The notes under the pieces were generated by a model. It was not told where the DNA came from, did not search any database, and saw nothing but the letters and a program-made list of their open reading frames with translations. Below are positions 18,794 to 27,701 of a DNA stretch of 64,000 bases, piece after piece. Both the position numbers and the translations under genes were made by a program. The first letter of the stretch is position 1. Each line of letters starts with the position of its first letter. Source of the stretch: Psychrobacter sp. Ps6 (GTDB taxonomy: Bacteria; Pseudomonadota; Gammaproteobacteria; Pseudomonadales; Moraxellaceae); contig NZ_JADQAI010000008.1 in NCBI RefSeq assembly GCF_022129235.1, positions 1 to 64,000 on the forward strand, in the 5' to 3' direction.

Positions 18794-21550
18794 TTAATAG
18801 CTATAAACCACGTTGTTTTCTCTTTTTGTCGCTAGGCTGGCGAGCAATGCTGATTTTAACGCATCAAGTCGTTCAGTAGATAATGGCTTATCGTTTTGGT
18901 CACTGATATAGAACATATCTTCTGCGCGCTCGCCTAAGGTCGTAATACGAGCTGCATGAACCTCAATTTGCTCCTGCAAAAATATCTGTCCAACCCGAGC
19001 CAAGAGTCCTGGCTGATCCAGTGTCTCTAAGCTCATGATGTGCTGGTCAGATGCTTCATTAAACTCAAAGTTGATCACCGTAGTCACTTCAAAATGCCTG
19101 AGCTGACGTGGCATACGTTTGTTGGTGAGCTTTAGTACTGTCGGGTCTTTAAAGGCATTAATCAGGCGCTGTTTAAGTTCTTGCTGACTGTCTTCATCGA
19201 CCAACAGCGTACCGCTAGGATCTAGCAGCACATAAGAATCCAAGGCAAAGTCGCGGGTAGCAGTGATAATACGCGCATCTAATACATCAAGATTCATCTG
19301 ATCGAACACCGCCATCGTAACAGCAAACAGATTTATCTGATCTTGGGTATAGACAAAAACCTGTACCGCATCAAGTGCCAGCTCACGATGCTCACGCAAG
19401 ACCACCAGTGGTGGACTATCCGCATTAGAAGCAAGGCCAATCGGTGGATGGTTCAAAATGGCTTCGGTGTGCCACAAGATATCCTCTGCAATCTCTCGCA
19501 AAAAGTACTCATCGCCCAAATCGTCCCATAAACGCAATACTTCATCGCGATTCATGTGCTGATTATTGACATTGTCTAGCATCGCGAGCGCTTGCGCGCG
19601 TGTGGCACTGATCATGTCTTGGCGATTGGTAGGCGCATCAATATCGGCGCGCAAAATGCGCCGTGTCTGCGAGTAGAGTTGTTTCATGAGCGTCGCCCGC
19701 CAGCTATTCCATAGCTGTGGGTTGGTCGCATTCATATCAGCAACCGTCAACACATACAGGTGATTTAGGTGCGTCACATTACCGATAAGATCTGCAAAGA
19801 TAGTCACCACTTCAGGGTCTGAGATGTCTTTTTTCTGTGCGGTAATCGACATCAATAGATGATAGCGGGTCAACCAGCCAACCAAATTGGCATCTGCCAA
19901 GCTCATGCCGTGCGATAAGCAAAACTCCGTCGATTCAGTCTGACCAAGCTCACTATGATCGCCGCCACGACCTTTGGCGATATCATGAAACATCGCGGCC
20001 AGTACCAAAATTTCTTTACGTTCGATACGCTGAAAGATAGCGCTGACCAGCGGAAACTCTTCAGAAAACATAGGATCGGTAAAGCGGTGCAAAATTCGAA
20101 TCAAAAACAACGTATGCGCGTCTACCGTATAGCGATGGAACAAATCATATTGCATCAGACCCGTGACTTGCGCAAAAGCAGGGATATAGTTGCCCAATAC
20201 CCCATAGCGATTCATGGTGCGCAGGCGATGGAACAGATAGTTTTGCTCTTTTAGATTAGATAAAAATAAAGCTTTATGGACGGGATTGTCTCTATAAATT
20301 TGATCGATGCCGCGTGCTGCAATTTTTAGCGCACGTAGCGTATGGGTACGAACCTTGTCGATACCATGCTGACCCATTAATAAGAACATCTCTAAAATAG
20401 ATTCAGGATGCTGAGCAAAAACCCGATGGTGCGCTATAGCAATATGATCACCAACACGGTTGAATCTTGCATTGATCGGCTGCTTTTTGGGGCGCTCATC
20501 ATCAGGCAAGTTGGGTTCTATGATGGTCTCATAGTAGTGGTTGGTCAGCATCTCAGACAGCGTTGATATCTGCATGGCGCAGCGATAGTAATCGCGCATA
20601 AAGCGTTCAACGGCCGCATTGGGCTGGTCATCTGGCTGGGTCTCGTACCCCATTAGTTGAGCAATCTCACGCTGATAATCAAACAACAGCTTGTTTTCAT
20701 TACGACCTGTCAATACATGTAAATAATGACGTATCTGCCATAAATAGCCTTCTGCAAAGCTTAACTCATCAAACTCTTTTTCAGTCAAAAAGTTCTGTTG
20801 TACCAAGTCATAGAGCTTGCCCACTCTAAAGTAGCGTTTGGTGACCCAGCCGATGATATGAATGTCACGCAGACCACCTGGAGCCGTTTTGATATTTGGC
20901 TCAAGGTTATACTCGGTGGCATTGTGCTGTAAGTAGCGAGTTTTGGACTCTTCCATTTTTACATCAAAAAAGGCGCGAGGAGACCACTGCTTGTTCACGA
21001 TTTGGATGGGCATATCTCGCAGTGCTTCGTTGCCGATTAACAATCGAGCTTCGAGCTGGGCACTGGCAATGGTATGGTCAAGTGCAGCTTCTAACGCATC
21101 GTTGACGCTACGTACAGATAGCGCAGGTTCCAGCCCGATATCCCACAGCAATGCGACCAATTTATCAATCTTACTGCTGGCATCAGCGCCGATTTCGTCA
21201 GGAGATAACAGCAAAATATCAATATCTGAATAAAGCGACAGCTCACCGCGTCCATAGCCACCCGTTGCGAACAATGCCAAATCCGTCTTATCTAATTCAA
21301 ACCATTTGAATAACGCAATGAGTAAGCTATCAAGAGCGCAGGCACGTACTTCAACCAATTGACGAATATTGGTACCACGCTCTAGTAATCGGCTGATATC
21401 TTCATTGATTTGTGCCAGCCATTCAGGAATGCCGAGTAGCGCTTTATCTGTCGTATTTTGCTCTGACAACAGCGAGTTATCTGTCGCCGTATCATTTGAT
21501 AGTAGCGGTAGGGGCGTTAGATCAATAGAAGCGACATCACAAGTAAACAT
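18794..21550 (-). CDS. glnD: Bifunctional [protein-PII] uridylyltransferase/uridylyl-removing enzyme
   Basis: A 918-residue GlnD, the glutamine sensor that uridylylates PII under nitrogen limitation and removes UMP when glutamine is plentiful. The nucleotidyltransferase motif GGYGRGELSLYSDID (about 97-111) supplies the catalytic Asp pair. The HD phosphohydrolase motif is FHDIAKGRGGDHSELG (His522-Asp523). Two C-terminal ACT domains (about 720-800 and 840-910) sense glutamine. Length and domain order are complete. No glnB neighbour is present here. Confidence 0.96.
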   Translation of the reverse strand: MFTCDVASIDLTPLPLLSNDTATDNSLLSEQNTTDKALLGIPEWLAQINEDISRLLERGTNIRQLVEVRACALDSLLIALFKWFELDKTDLALFATGGYGRGELSLYSDIDILLLSPDEIGADASSKIDKLVALLWDIGLEPALSVRSVNDALEAALDHTIASAQLEARLLIGNEALRDMPIQIVNKQWSPRAFFDVKMEESKTRYLQHNATEYNLEPNIKTAPGGLRDIHIIGWVTKRYFRVGKLYDLVQQNFLTEKEFDELSFAEGYLWQIRHYLHVLTGRNENKLLFDYQREIAQLMGYETQPDDQPNAAVERFMRDYYRCAMQISTLSEMLTNHYYETIIEPNLPDDERPKKQPINARFNRVGDHIAIAHHRVFAQHPESILEMFLLMGQHGIDKVRTHTLRALKIAARGIDQIYRDNPVHKALFLSNLKEQNYLFHRLRTMNRYGVLGNYIPAFAQVTGLMQYDLFHRYTVDAHTLFLIRILHRFTDPMFSEEFPLVSAIFQRIERKEILVLAAMFHDIAKGRGGDHSELGQTESTEFCLSHGMSLADANLVGWLTRYHLLMSITAQKKDISDPEVVTIFADLIGNVTHLNHLYVLTVADMNATNPQLWNSWRATLMKQLYSQTRRILRADIDAPTNRQDMISATRAQALAMLDNVNNQHMNRDEVLRLWDDLGDEYFLREIAEDILWHTEAILNHPPIGLASNADSPPLVVLREHRELALDAVQVFVYTQDQINLFAVTMAVFDQMNLDVLDARIITATRDFALDSYVLLDPSGTLLVDEDSQQELKQRLINAFKDPTVLKLTNKRMPRQLRHFEVTTVINFEFNEASDQHIMSLETLDQPGLLARVGQIFLQEQIEVHAARITTLGERAEDMFYISDQNDKPLSTERLDALKSALLASLATKRENNVVYSY

Positions 21551-21758
21551 GAGTGTTATCCAATTAAGAGTTTAAAAATAGAGCGTTTGAGCTGCAAAGC
21601 ATCAGGCAATTCGCTTGCTGATAGCTGATAAAAGTTACCAATAGAATGTACTAATAAATGTATCAATATAAGTTATTAACTCATCAGAGTATAAAGACAA
21701 AAAGCCAGTAAGCACAATACTCAATCTGTCCTAACTCGATATGCGCTAATGATTGGCC

Positions 21759-21787
21759 AAAAAAAAGACCGCCTAGGCGATCTTTTA
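21759..21787 (-). terminator. Intrinsic terminator after map
   Basis: On the minus strand AAAAGATCGCC, a two-base loop and GGCGGTCTTTTTTTT follow the map stop codon within ten bases: a compact rho-independent terminator. Confidence 0.85.
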
Positions 21788-21792
21788 TTGTT

Positions 21793-22590
21793 TTACTGTG
21801 TCAAAAAACTCAAATCTTCTTCAGGGCGCGTGGTAAATACTTCACAGCCATTGTCTGTTACGACCATCGTATGCTCCCACTGAGCGGACAGTTTGCGGTC
21901 TTTGGTAATCGCTGTCCATTCATCAGGTAAGATCTTAGTCTGCCATGTACCTTGGTTAATCATCGGCTCGATGGTAAAGGTCATGCCTGTTTTTAGCTCA
22001 AAACCAGTGCCTTTTTTGCCGTAATGCATGACTTGTGGCTCGTGGTGGAATTCATTACTAATGCCATGACCGCAGAACTCACGAACGATACTAAAGCGCT
22101 CAGGCTCGACCACTGCTTGAATGGCAGCACCAACGTCGCCTAGACGCGCGCCGTTTTTGACCACACTCATGCCGGCATATAAGGCATCTTGTGCGACTTT
22201 GCAAATACGCTGCGCCATGATCGAACCATTGCCAACGATCCACATTTTTGAGGTGTCGCCATAGTAGCCATCTTTGATGACAGTCACATCGATATTGATG
22301 ATGTCACCATCTTTGAGTAGCTTGCTTTCTGTTGGGATACCATGGCAGACCACGTGGTTGACTGAGGTACAAATAGATTTTGGGAAACCATTGTAGTTAA
22401 GCGGCGCAGGAATGGCCTGCTGCACATTAACGATGTAGTCATGAGCGATTTGGTTAAGCGCTTCGGTACTGACGCCAACTTTGACGTGCTCGTCGAGCAT
22501 TACCAGAACATCACTAGCGAGTTTACCGGCCACGCGCATTTTTTCTATGGCGTCGGCGGACTGGATAAGAGATTTTTTAGTCATCATCAT
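21793..22590 (-). CDS. map: Type I methionine aminopeptidase
   Basis: A 265-residue type I methionine aminopeptidase that removes N-terminal Met from nascent proteins. The five metal ligands fall in recognisable segments: NIDVTVIKDGYYGDTS (two Asp), CGHGISNEFHHEP (His), MTFTIEPMI (Glu) and AQWEHTMVV (Glu region). The CxHG substrate-pocket motif is present. It stands alone with its own terminator rather than upstream of rpsB or glnD in one unit. The preferred ATG is the one ending at 22590; a Met one codon later is equally possible. Confidence 0.96.
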   Translation of the reverse strand: MMMTKKSLIQSADAIEKMRVAGKLASDVLVMLDEHVKVGVSTEALNQIAHDYIVNVQQAIPAPLNYNGFPKSICTSVNHVVCHGIPTESKLLKDGDIINIDVTVIKDGYYGDTSKMWIVGNGSIMAQRICKVAQDALYAGMSVVKNGARLGDVGAAIQAVVEPERFSIVREFCGHGISNEFHHEPQVMHYGKKGTGFELKTGMTFTIEPMINQGTWQTKILPDEWTAITKDRKLSAQWEHTMVVTDNGCEVFTTRPEEDLSFLTQ

Positions 22591-22677
22591 CTGTCTTATA
22601 ATTATGGGTTTAATGTGGATAGATTATACCATAAATGGATGAATGGCAGTTTCATGTTAAGTGATAGTGAACCTATC

Positions 22678-22737
22678 ATTATTATTGATAATAATTGCTT
22701 TACCGCGTGGTAAAGACAGTTGTGACTCTTTAGTCAC
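22678..22737. promoter_or_regulatory. Three consecutive perfect inverted repeats upstream of the lipase gene
   Basis: Within 60 bases lie ATTATTAT/ATAATAAT (22678-22695, two-base centre), CTTTACC/GGTAAAG (22698-22715, four-base centre) and GTGACT/AGTCAC (22722-22737). They sit between divergent map and lipase, about 150-200 bases before the lipase start. Operator sites or attenuator hairpins are plausible; no regulator is assigned. Confidence 0.45.
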
Positions 22738-22883
22738 GATAATATATTCATATTTTGACAATTTAGTTGAATCTTGCAGAATATATAAGTAATGTAATTT
22801 TGCATGCTAAAGGGATTAGCTGCCATCTTTGCCGATATTATGAGGTAAAGATAATCACAATTAATGATAACAAGGATGTTGTT

Positions 22884-23960
22884 ATGACGCTTTCCTCATC
22901 TATTCGCGCCGCGCTCACGCCAAAAGCATTTTTACCAATACTGGGTTCTATCAGTACTGGTGTCCTGTTAATGACAATGCAAACCACCTCTGCTCAAGCA
23001 GCAGGCCAATACTATAATTGTGCCAATGCCAATGGCTGTACGCTAGTCGACAGCAAATATTTTACCTCTAATTATACCAAAACTCAGTATCCAGTGGTCA
23101 TGGCGCATGGACTTGGCGGCTTCACCAAGCTGTTTGGGGTTTTAGATTATTTCAACGGAATTCCTCAGGAATTAATGAAAGGTGGCTCAGAGGTATACAC
23201 CACCAAAACATCAGCGGTTAATAATAGCGAAGTGCGCGGTGAGCAGCTGTTACAACAGGTAAAAACCATCACTGCTATCTCAGGCGATCCTAAAGTCAAT
23301 TTATTTGGGCACAGCCAAGGCGGTATCGATATTCGTTATGTCGCTGGTGTCGCGCCAAAATACGTCGCATCAGTTACAGCAGTATCAAGCCCAGAGCAGG
23401 GTTCCAAAACCGCCGATTTTGTCAAAAACGTCCTTGAGCCAAATAACAATACAGGTACGCCGTCAAACGTCACCACAGAGCTAGTGTCAGGCGTATTTAA
23501 CCTGATTGGCGGTTTTACCGATGTTGGGTCAGGTATCAGTTTTAAGCAGATACAAGAGCAAGATGGCTGGCAGGCGCTCATGGCGCTATCGACCAGTGGT
23601 GCTGCCAAGTTCAATGCCAAATTCCCAGCAGCAATGCCAAAGAGCTACTGTGGTCAGCCGACCAGTACTGCCGCCAATGGTATCAAATACTATTCATTTA
23701 GTGGCGTTGGACAAGTCACGAGCGCCCTTGACCCTAGTGATTATCTACTCGCAGCAACAAGCGTACCGTTTTTATTCGAGTCAAATGATGGTCTGGTTTC
23801 TGCCTGCTCGAGTCGACTTGGTTATGTGATTCGTGATAATTACATCATGAACCATTTGGATTCAGCAGACCAAGTATTAGGTCTGACGGCATGGGGCGAG
23901 TCTGAGCCAAAATCTATCTATCGTACTCAGGTTAATCGTCTGAAAAACGCTAACCTTTAA
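22884..23960 (+). CDS. lipA: Secreted triacylglycerol lipase (family I.1/I.2)
   Basis: A 358-residue extracellular true lipase, which hydrolyses long-chain triacylglycerols. A Sec signal peptide ends at about AQA (residue 39). The oxyanion-hole motif is HGLGG (75-79). The catalytic triad, matching Pseudomonas LipA, is Ser144 in GHSQGG, Asp302 in ESNDGLVS and His324 in MNHLDSADQ. Cys256 and Cys308 have the spacing of the conserved disulfide. The chosen ATG has AAGGA seven bases upstream; the frame continues in from 22767, but that extension would disrupt the signal peptide. The adjacent foldase gene (27-base gap) is required by this class for folding before type II secretion. Confidence 0.95.
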   Translation: MTLSSSIRAALTPKAFLPILGSISTGVLLMTMQTTSAQAAGQYYNCANANGCTLVDSKYFTSNYTKTQYPVVMAHGLGGFTKLFGVLDYFNGIPQELMKGGSEVYTTKTSAVNNSEVRGEQLLQQVKTITAISGDPKVNLFGHSQGGIDIRYVAGVAPKYVASVTAVSSPEQGSKTADFVKNVLEPNNNTGTPSNVTTELVSGVFNLIGGFTDVGSGISFKQIQEQDGWQALMALSTSGAAKFNAKFPAAMPKSYCGQPTSTAANGIKYYSFSGVGQVTSALDPSDYLLAATSVPFLFESNDGLVSACSSRLGYVIRDNYIMNHLDSADQVLGLTAWGESEPKSIYRTQVNRLKNANL

Positions 23961-23987
23961 GCTGACTTGTAAAAAGAACTCTTATCT

Positions 23988-25091
23988 ATGTCGAATAATC
24001 GCCGCCCAGCCTATTTACCAATCGCTATCATCGCCGTGGTCATCATTGCCATCGCTGCGGCGGTGATTATGTGGTTTAAGCCAGATAGTCAACGTATGGA
24101 GACAGCACAATCAGCATCCAGTGCATCTACGGATACCTCTGAGAGTACGCTATCCACTGCGCTAAATAGTGAGCAAATAGAACAAACTGCTTCAGCCCAA
24201 AACCAGTCTGCATTTGTCACTGGGTTGGAGCGTTTGCCGCGCTCATTAAAAGGCACGCAAGTGGACGGCGAAATCATCATTGATGAAAACAAGCAGTTGG
24301 TCGTCACTGAAGGTCTACGGCGTTTATTCGATTATTTTTTATCAGCAATAGGAGAAGAGGACGAAGCCGTTATTTTTGCGCGTGTCGAGAGTTATATTCG
24401 CCACCACACGCCAGAGCCTGCTGCCAGTCAAGCGGTCGCTATCTTTGGCAAGTATGTGGCGTATCTCAAAGCACTGCCTGAGATAGAAAAGCGTTATGGT
24501 AATCTGCAATTGCAAGCGACCAAAAATGGTGAGCTAGATTTGAATGCAGTTGCTCAGCAAAAGCAGGATGTGGCTAACTTACGTCAACAGTATTTTGATA
24601 AAGCCACCATAGAGGCATTCTTTGGTGCTAGCGATAGTTATGATGACTATAGTATGGAGATGGTCAGAATCAACCAAAACGAGCAAATGAGCGAGGCACA
24701 AAAACAAGCCGCCAGACAAGACTATATTAGTCGCTTGCCAGACAGTGCTATCAAAACCAATATCATGCAGCAGGCCAATCTTGGTGAGCTTATGGTTCGT
24801 ACTGAACAGATGAAAGCGGCAGGTGCCAGCCCTGAAGCGCTATACAATATGCGCCGAGAGCTAGTAGGTGCACCAGCGGCAGAGAGACTGGCACAAGTCG
24901 ATCAAGAAGATGCCAATTTTGATCAGCGTTTCATTCAGTATCAGAAGCAAAAGGAGCAGCTATTGAGCCAAAATACCAATTCAGCAGAGGTGCAAATTCA
25001 GATAGACCAACTTGAGCAGCAACTATTTGATGACGCTGAGCGTAAGCGTTTGTCTGGTTATGCAGCGTTGCAGGAAACCAAGACTCAGTAA
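23988..25091 (+). CDS. lifO: Lipase-specific foldase (lipase chaperone)
   Basis: A 367-residue steric chaperone anchored in the inner membrane by one N-terminal helix (about residues 10-30). A variable Ser/Thr-rich linker (about 35-75) and the periplasmic helical folding domain follow. The foldase signature is RRLFDYFLSAIGE at 111-123. The extended helices that wrap the lipase are visible downstream (NLRQQYF, ALYNMRRELVG). It folds the lipase encoded just upstream, with which it forms an operon. The size is typical for the Pseudomonas/Acinetobacter family. Confidence 0.95.
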   Translation: MSNNRRPAYLPIAIIAVVIIAIAAAVIMWFKPDSQRMETAQSASSASTDTSESTLSTALNSEQIEQTASAQNQSAFVTGLERLPRSLKGTQVDGEIIIDENKQLVVTEGLRRLFDYFLSAIGEEDEAVIFARVESYIRHHTPEPAASQAVAIFGKYVAYLKALPEIEKRYGNLQLQATKNGELDLNAVAQQKQDVANLRQQYFDKATIEAFFGASDSYDDYSMEMVRINQNEQMSEAQKQAARQDYISRLPDSAIKTNIMQQANLGELMVRTEQMKAAGASPEALYNMRRELVGAPAAERLAQVDQEDANFDQRFIQYQKQKEQLLSQNTNSAEVQIQIDQLEQQLFDDAERKRLSGYAALQETKTQ

Positions 25092-25264
25092 GCGTATTTC
25101 ATTAACATTAATTAACTTACAGCAATGTAAGAGATAGGTATGCTAAAAGTGTGAATAAGCTATGGTCATTGGGAGAAGTATAGCCCGCTATCTGTAGCTT
25201 TAGTACAATGGTAGTAATCTTTCAATTGAACCAACAGTCTATTAAAACGATTCTAGGAGCTAAT

Positions 25265-25396
25265 ATGAAAAACTTAACCAAAGCATTGATGACAGGTATT
25301 GTCATGGTAACGGTACTCGTCGGGTGCCAATCGATGTCAAGTATGACAGCGCCCGCCACTGAAGAGCCAAACATTACTGGTACAGATGTGATCTAA
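25265..25396 (+). CDS. Small 43-residue lipoprotein
   Basis: An ATG with AGGAG six bases upstream opens a 43-codon gene: a lipoprotein signal peptide with lipobox VLVGC, then only about 23 mature residues ending NITGTDVI. The first residues (MKNLTKALM) and the Cys-Gln after the lipobox resemble those of the META lipoprotein 460 bases downstream (MKNMTKVMM...GCQ). It may therefore be a leftover or shortened duplicate of that gene, or an entericidin-like small lipoprotein. A terminator follows at 25487. Function unknown; the ribosome-binding site and lipobox support real translation. Confidence 0.6.
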   Translation: MKNLTKALMTGIVMVTVLVGCQSMSSMTAPATEEPNITGTDVI

Positions 25397-25486
25397 GCTA
25401 GCCGCTAATACGTGTACTGAGACCTATATGTATTACTCAAGGTTTCGATAAACGATATCAGTCATCAGATGCGATAGTCGCATGAT

Positions 25487-25518
25487 AAAAACACCTCACT
25501 ATTTAGTGGGGTGTTTTC
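25487..25518 (+). terminator. Intrinsic terminator after the small lipoprotein gene
   Basis: AAAACACCTCACTA, a short loop and AGTGGGGTGTTTTC form a strong stem with one wobble, about 90 bases after the 43-codon gene. Confidence 0.8.
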
Positions 25519-25613
25519 GTATCAGCTGACATCTGCCAAGAGAAGGTTTAAATAAAACCTCATCAAGAAAAGTAACACCATCGTTGAAAAATAGCATCGA
25601 TAGTAAATATCAG

Positions 25614-25644
25614 TAGTTAGTAGTTAGTAGTTAGTAGTTAGTAG
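25614..25644. repeat. Heptamer tandem repeat (TAGTTAG)
   Basis: Four perfect copies of TAGTTAG and a partial fifth in a row, in non-coding DNA about 210 bases before the META lipoprotein gene. Seven is not a multiple of three; copy-number change could alter promoter spacing. Confidence 0.85.
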
Positions 25645-25854
25645 GATGTATAAGGCAAAAAATATCCGCCAAGTGATTACTCAATTGATAATGACAGTCA
25701 CTGGTGAGTCAGACAAAATATCGCTACTGTCTGAAACAGTGAGTAAGACTATTAACCATAATGAATCAAAATTCTGAATGCGCTTTGTGGGTCTTGCGTC
25801 AAGTACAACCTTATGCTCGGCAAGATTTTTGGATTCAATAAAAAAGGAATGTAT

Positions 25855-26343
25855 ATGAAAAATATGACGAAAGTGATGATGGCAGCTACTCTTTCAGTTA
25901 GTGCTCTTGCCGCTGGTTGCCAGACAACGGCTACTTTGCCTGCACCAGCCAGTCAGCCCGTCACTGTAGAGGCGTTACAAGCGCACAATTGGCAGTTGGT
26001 TGATGCCAAACGTAGCAACGGGGAACAGGTATCTCAGCTGTTCTTTGATCCAGCCAAGCCTTTGACGTTAAGCTTCATGAACGACAATGGTAGAAACTAC
26101 GTGGCATTTATGAACACGTGCAACAATATGAGTGCGGGCTATAGTGTCGTCAATGGTGATGTGCAGATCAAAAACGGCATCAGCACAATGATGGCCTGTC
26201 CTGAGCAGCAAGCCAGCTTTGACACAGCGACCCTAGCAACGGTACAAGGCAAATATAGCCTCAGTAAAAATGCCAAAAATGTTCCTGTATTGACCATCAA
26301 AAATGACAATCAAGTGGCTTACTTTAAAGCTGTCTCTAAATAA
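25855..26343 (+). CDS. META-domain (HslJ-like) lipoprotein
   Basis: A 162-residue lipoprotein with signal peptide and lipobox LAAGC near residue 22, followed by a META domain. The signature segments are HNWQLVDAKRSNGE, LSFMNDNGRNYVAFMNTCNNM with its conserved NxCN-like end, and TMMACPEQQASFDTA. META proteins such as E. coli HslJ are envelope proteins connected with heat or novobiocin tolerance; the molecular role is unknown. The start at 25855 has AAAAAGGA five bases before it, better than the frame's first ATG at 25813. It ends about 45 bases before a terminator. Confidence 0.85.
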   Translation: MKNMTKVMMAATLSVSALAAGCQTTATLPAPASQPVTVEALQAHNWQLVDAKRSNGEQVSQLFFDPAKPLTLSFMNDNGRNYVAFMNTCNNMSAGYSVVNGDVQIKNGISTMMACPEQQASFDTATLATVQGKYSLSKNAKNVPVLTIKNDNQVAYFKAVSK

Positions 26344-26389
26344 GCTAGCGATGTATTAGAACGATATAAATACGCTGGTTAGATTTGAT

Positions 26390-26419
26390 AAGGCCTCACT
26401 AATATGTGGGGCTTTTTTT
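26390..26419 (+). terminator. Intrinsic terminator after the META lipoprotein
   Basis: AGGCCTCAC, a six-base loop and GTGGGGCTTTTTTT form a stem with one wobble pair and a T tract, 47 bases past the stop. Confidence 0.8.
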
Positions 26420-26499
26420 CGTCTAAAGTTTGTCGGATTTTGCGCTACACTAGAGTGATGCTGCTGTCATACCTTAGCGATTTTATTGGATACCACTTT

Positions 26500-27519
26500 A
26501 TGTTTAAAACCATTATGTCAAAACCAACCACGAATAACATCACGATAAAAGGGGCGACGACGATCGCTATATTGGTGGCTCTCACTGGCTGTAAGACACT
26601 GCCGAGTGCTGAAATGAAAAAGCCGACCAGTACAGTGGATAGCAATCCACTGACCGCCGCTATGCCTGCCGTTGATCGTCAAGGACACATTGCTTATGTG
26701 GAAGAGCAAGGGTCAGGGAGCGCAAAAGTATCGACACTCTATAGCATCCGTCCTGATGGCAGTGATCGTCAGCTCATCGATCAGATCACAGGCTATATCT
26801 ATGCGCCAGCTTGGTCAGCTGATGGGCAACTGCTTGCTTATAGTAAACAAGCCCCGCGCGAGCATCCTAAAATATATATTTACGACCGCAGCAGCAAAAC
26901 GCGCAATCTAGTCGTCAATACTGAAGGCAGCAATATGTCAGCGTCATTTTCACCTGACGGTCAATATCTGCTCTATAGCTCGACCGTCGGCGGTAATGCT
27001 GACATCTATGAGATGCGCTTAAGTGATGGAAAGACTGAGCAATTAACGACACTACTAAGTACTGAGGTACAGCCCAGCTATGCAGCTGACGGAAAAAGCT
27101 TTGTCTATACCAGTGACAAAGTCCGTGCAGGCCGTCCACGTATCTATCGCTATCAATTTGCAACTGGTAATGCCGTACCGGTGCCGACAAATGGCTATGT
27201 CGCTAGTCCTCAGCTCAGTGTAGATGGTCAGCGCATGGCTTACCTAAATGGCCGCAAGGCAGCTGTCATGACACTGGCGACTGGACAAGTGCTCAATCTG
27301 GCCGAAACTGGACTCGATGAACCGGCACGTCTATCTCCTTCTGGAAATTATGCGATCTACCCAATGCGTTTTTCAAAAATCAGCGGGCAAGTAGGCGGTC
27401 AAAGTTTAGGAAGTCAAAGAGGTGGCGATTTGGTTATTCATTCGCTCTTGGGGAACACAAGTTATGCCATCAATAGCCAAAATGGTGGCGTCGTGCGCTC
27501 ACCGATATGGGGTCGTTAA
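26500..27519 (+). CDS. TolB-like beta-propeller lipoprotein
   Basis: A 339-residue envelope protein with a lipobox (LVALTGC, near residue 30) and about five or six WD40-like/PD40 blades, for example SIRPDGSDRQL, PAWSADGQLLAYSK, ASFSPDGQYLLYSS, PSYAADGKSFVYTS and PQLSVDGQRMAYLN. These repeats resemble the propeller of TolB, but the TolB N-terminal domain is absent and no tol-pal genes are nearby. It is a relative of unknown function, perhaps a periplasmic scaffold. The ATG at 26500 is preferred, with GGA about nine bases upstream; the frame opens earlier, within the preceding terminator, which argues against the longest form. Confidence 0.8.
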   Translation: MFKTIMSKPTTNNITIKGATTIAILVALTGCKTLPSAEMKKPTSTVDSNPLTAAMPAVDRQGHIAYVEEQGSGSAKVSTLYSIRPDGSDRQLIDQITGYIYAPAWSADGQLLAYSKQAPREHPKIYIYDRSSKTRNLVVNTEGSNMSASFSPDGQYLLYSSTVGGNADIYEMRLSDGKTEQLTTLLSTEVQPSYAADGKSFVYTSDKVRAGRPRIYRYQFATGNAVPVPTNGYVASPQLSVDGQRMAYLNGRKAAVMTLATGQVLNLAETGLDEPARLSPSGNYAIYPMRFSKISGQVGGQSLGSQRGGDLVIHSLLGNTSYAINSQNGGVVRSPIWGR

Positions 27520-27701
27520 CAGCCATAGCTATATATTATGTAATGAAATGTATATATAATCATTAATAAAGAAACATAAGTTGATTCTGAAAATAGAAAT
27601 ATAACGGCATCAAGTCGAGCAATCCTCATTCATGTCATACCAAGCTATGTAACTGAGTCATTAAGATACTAGATTAAGTGAGTAAAAGGAGAAGAGGTGT
27701 C

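Larger units (their letters stand above)
25397..25854. other. Intergenic region with terminator and TAGTTAG repeats
   Basis: About 460 bases between two lipoprotein genes. It holds the terminator at 25487 and the heptamer repeat at 25614, and no credible open frame. The last ~200 bases are the likely promoter region of the META lipoprotein. Confidence 0.6.

Noticed and set aside
22441-22713. 90-codon plus-strand frame opposite the map start
   Set aside because: Mostly an antisense shadow of map with an unconvincing AT-rich end and no domain.
25614-25644. Short regular repeats considered as a CRISPR array
   Set aside because: The unit is seven bases with no spacers; it is a simple tandem repeat.
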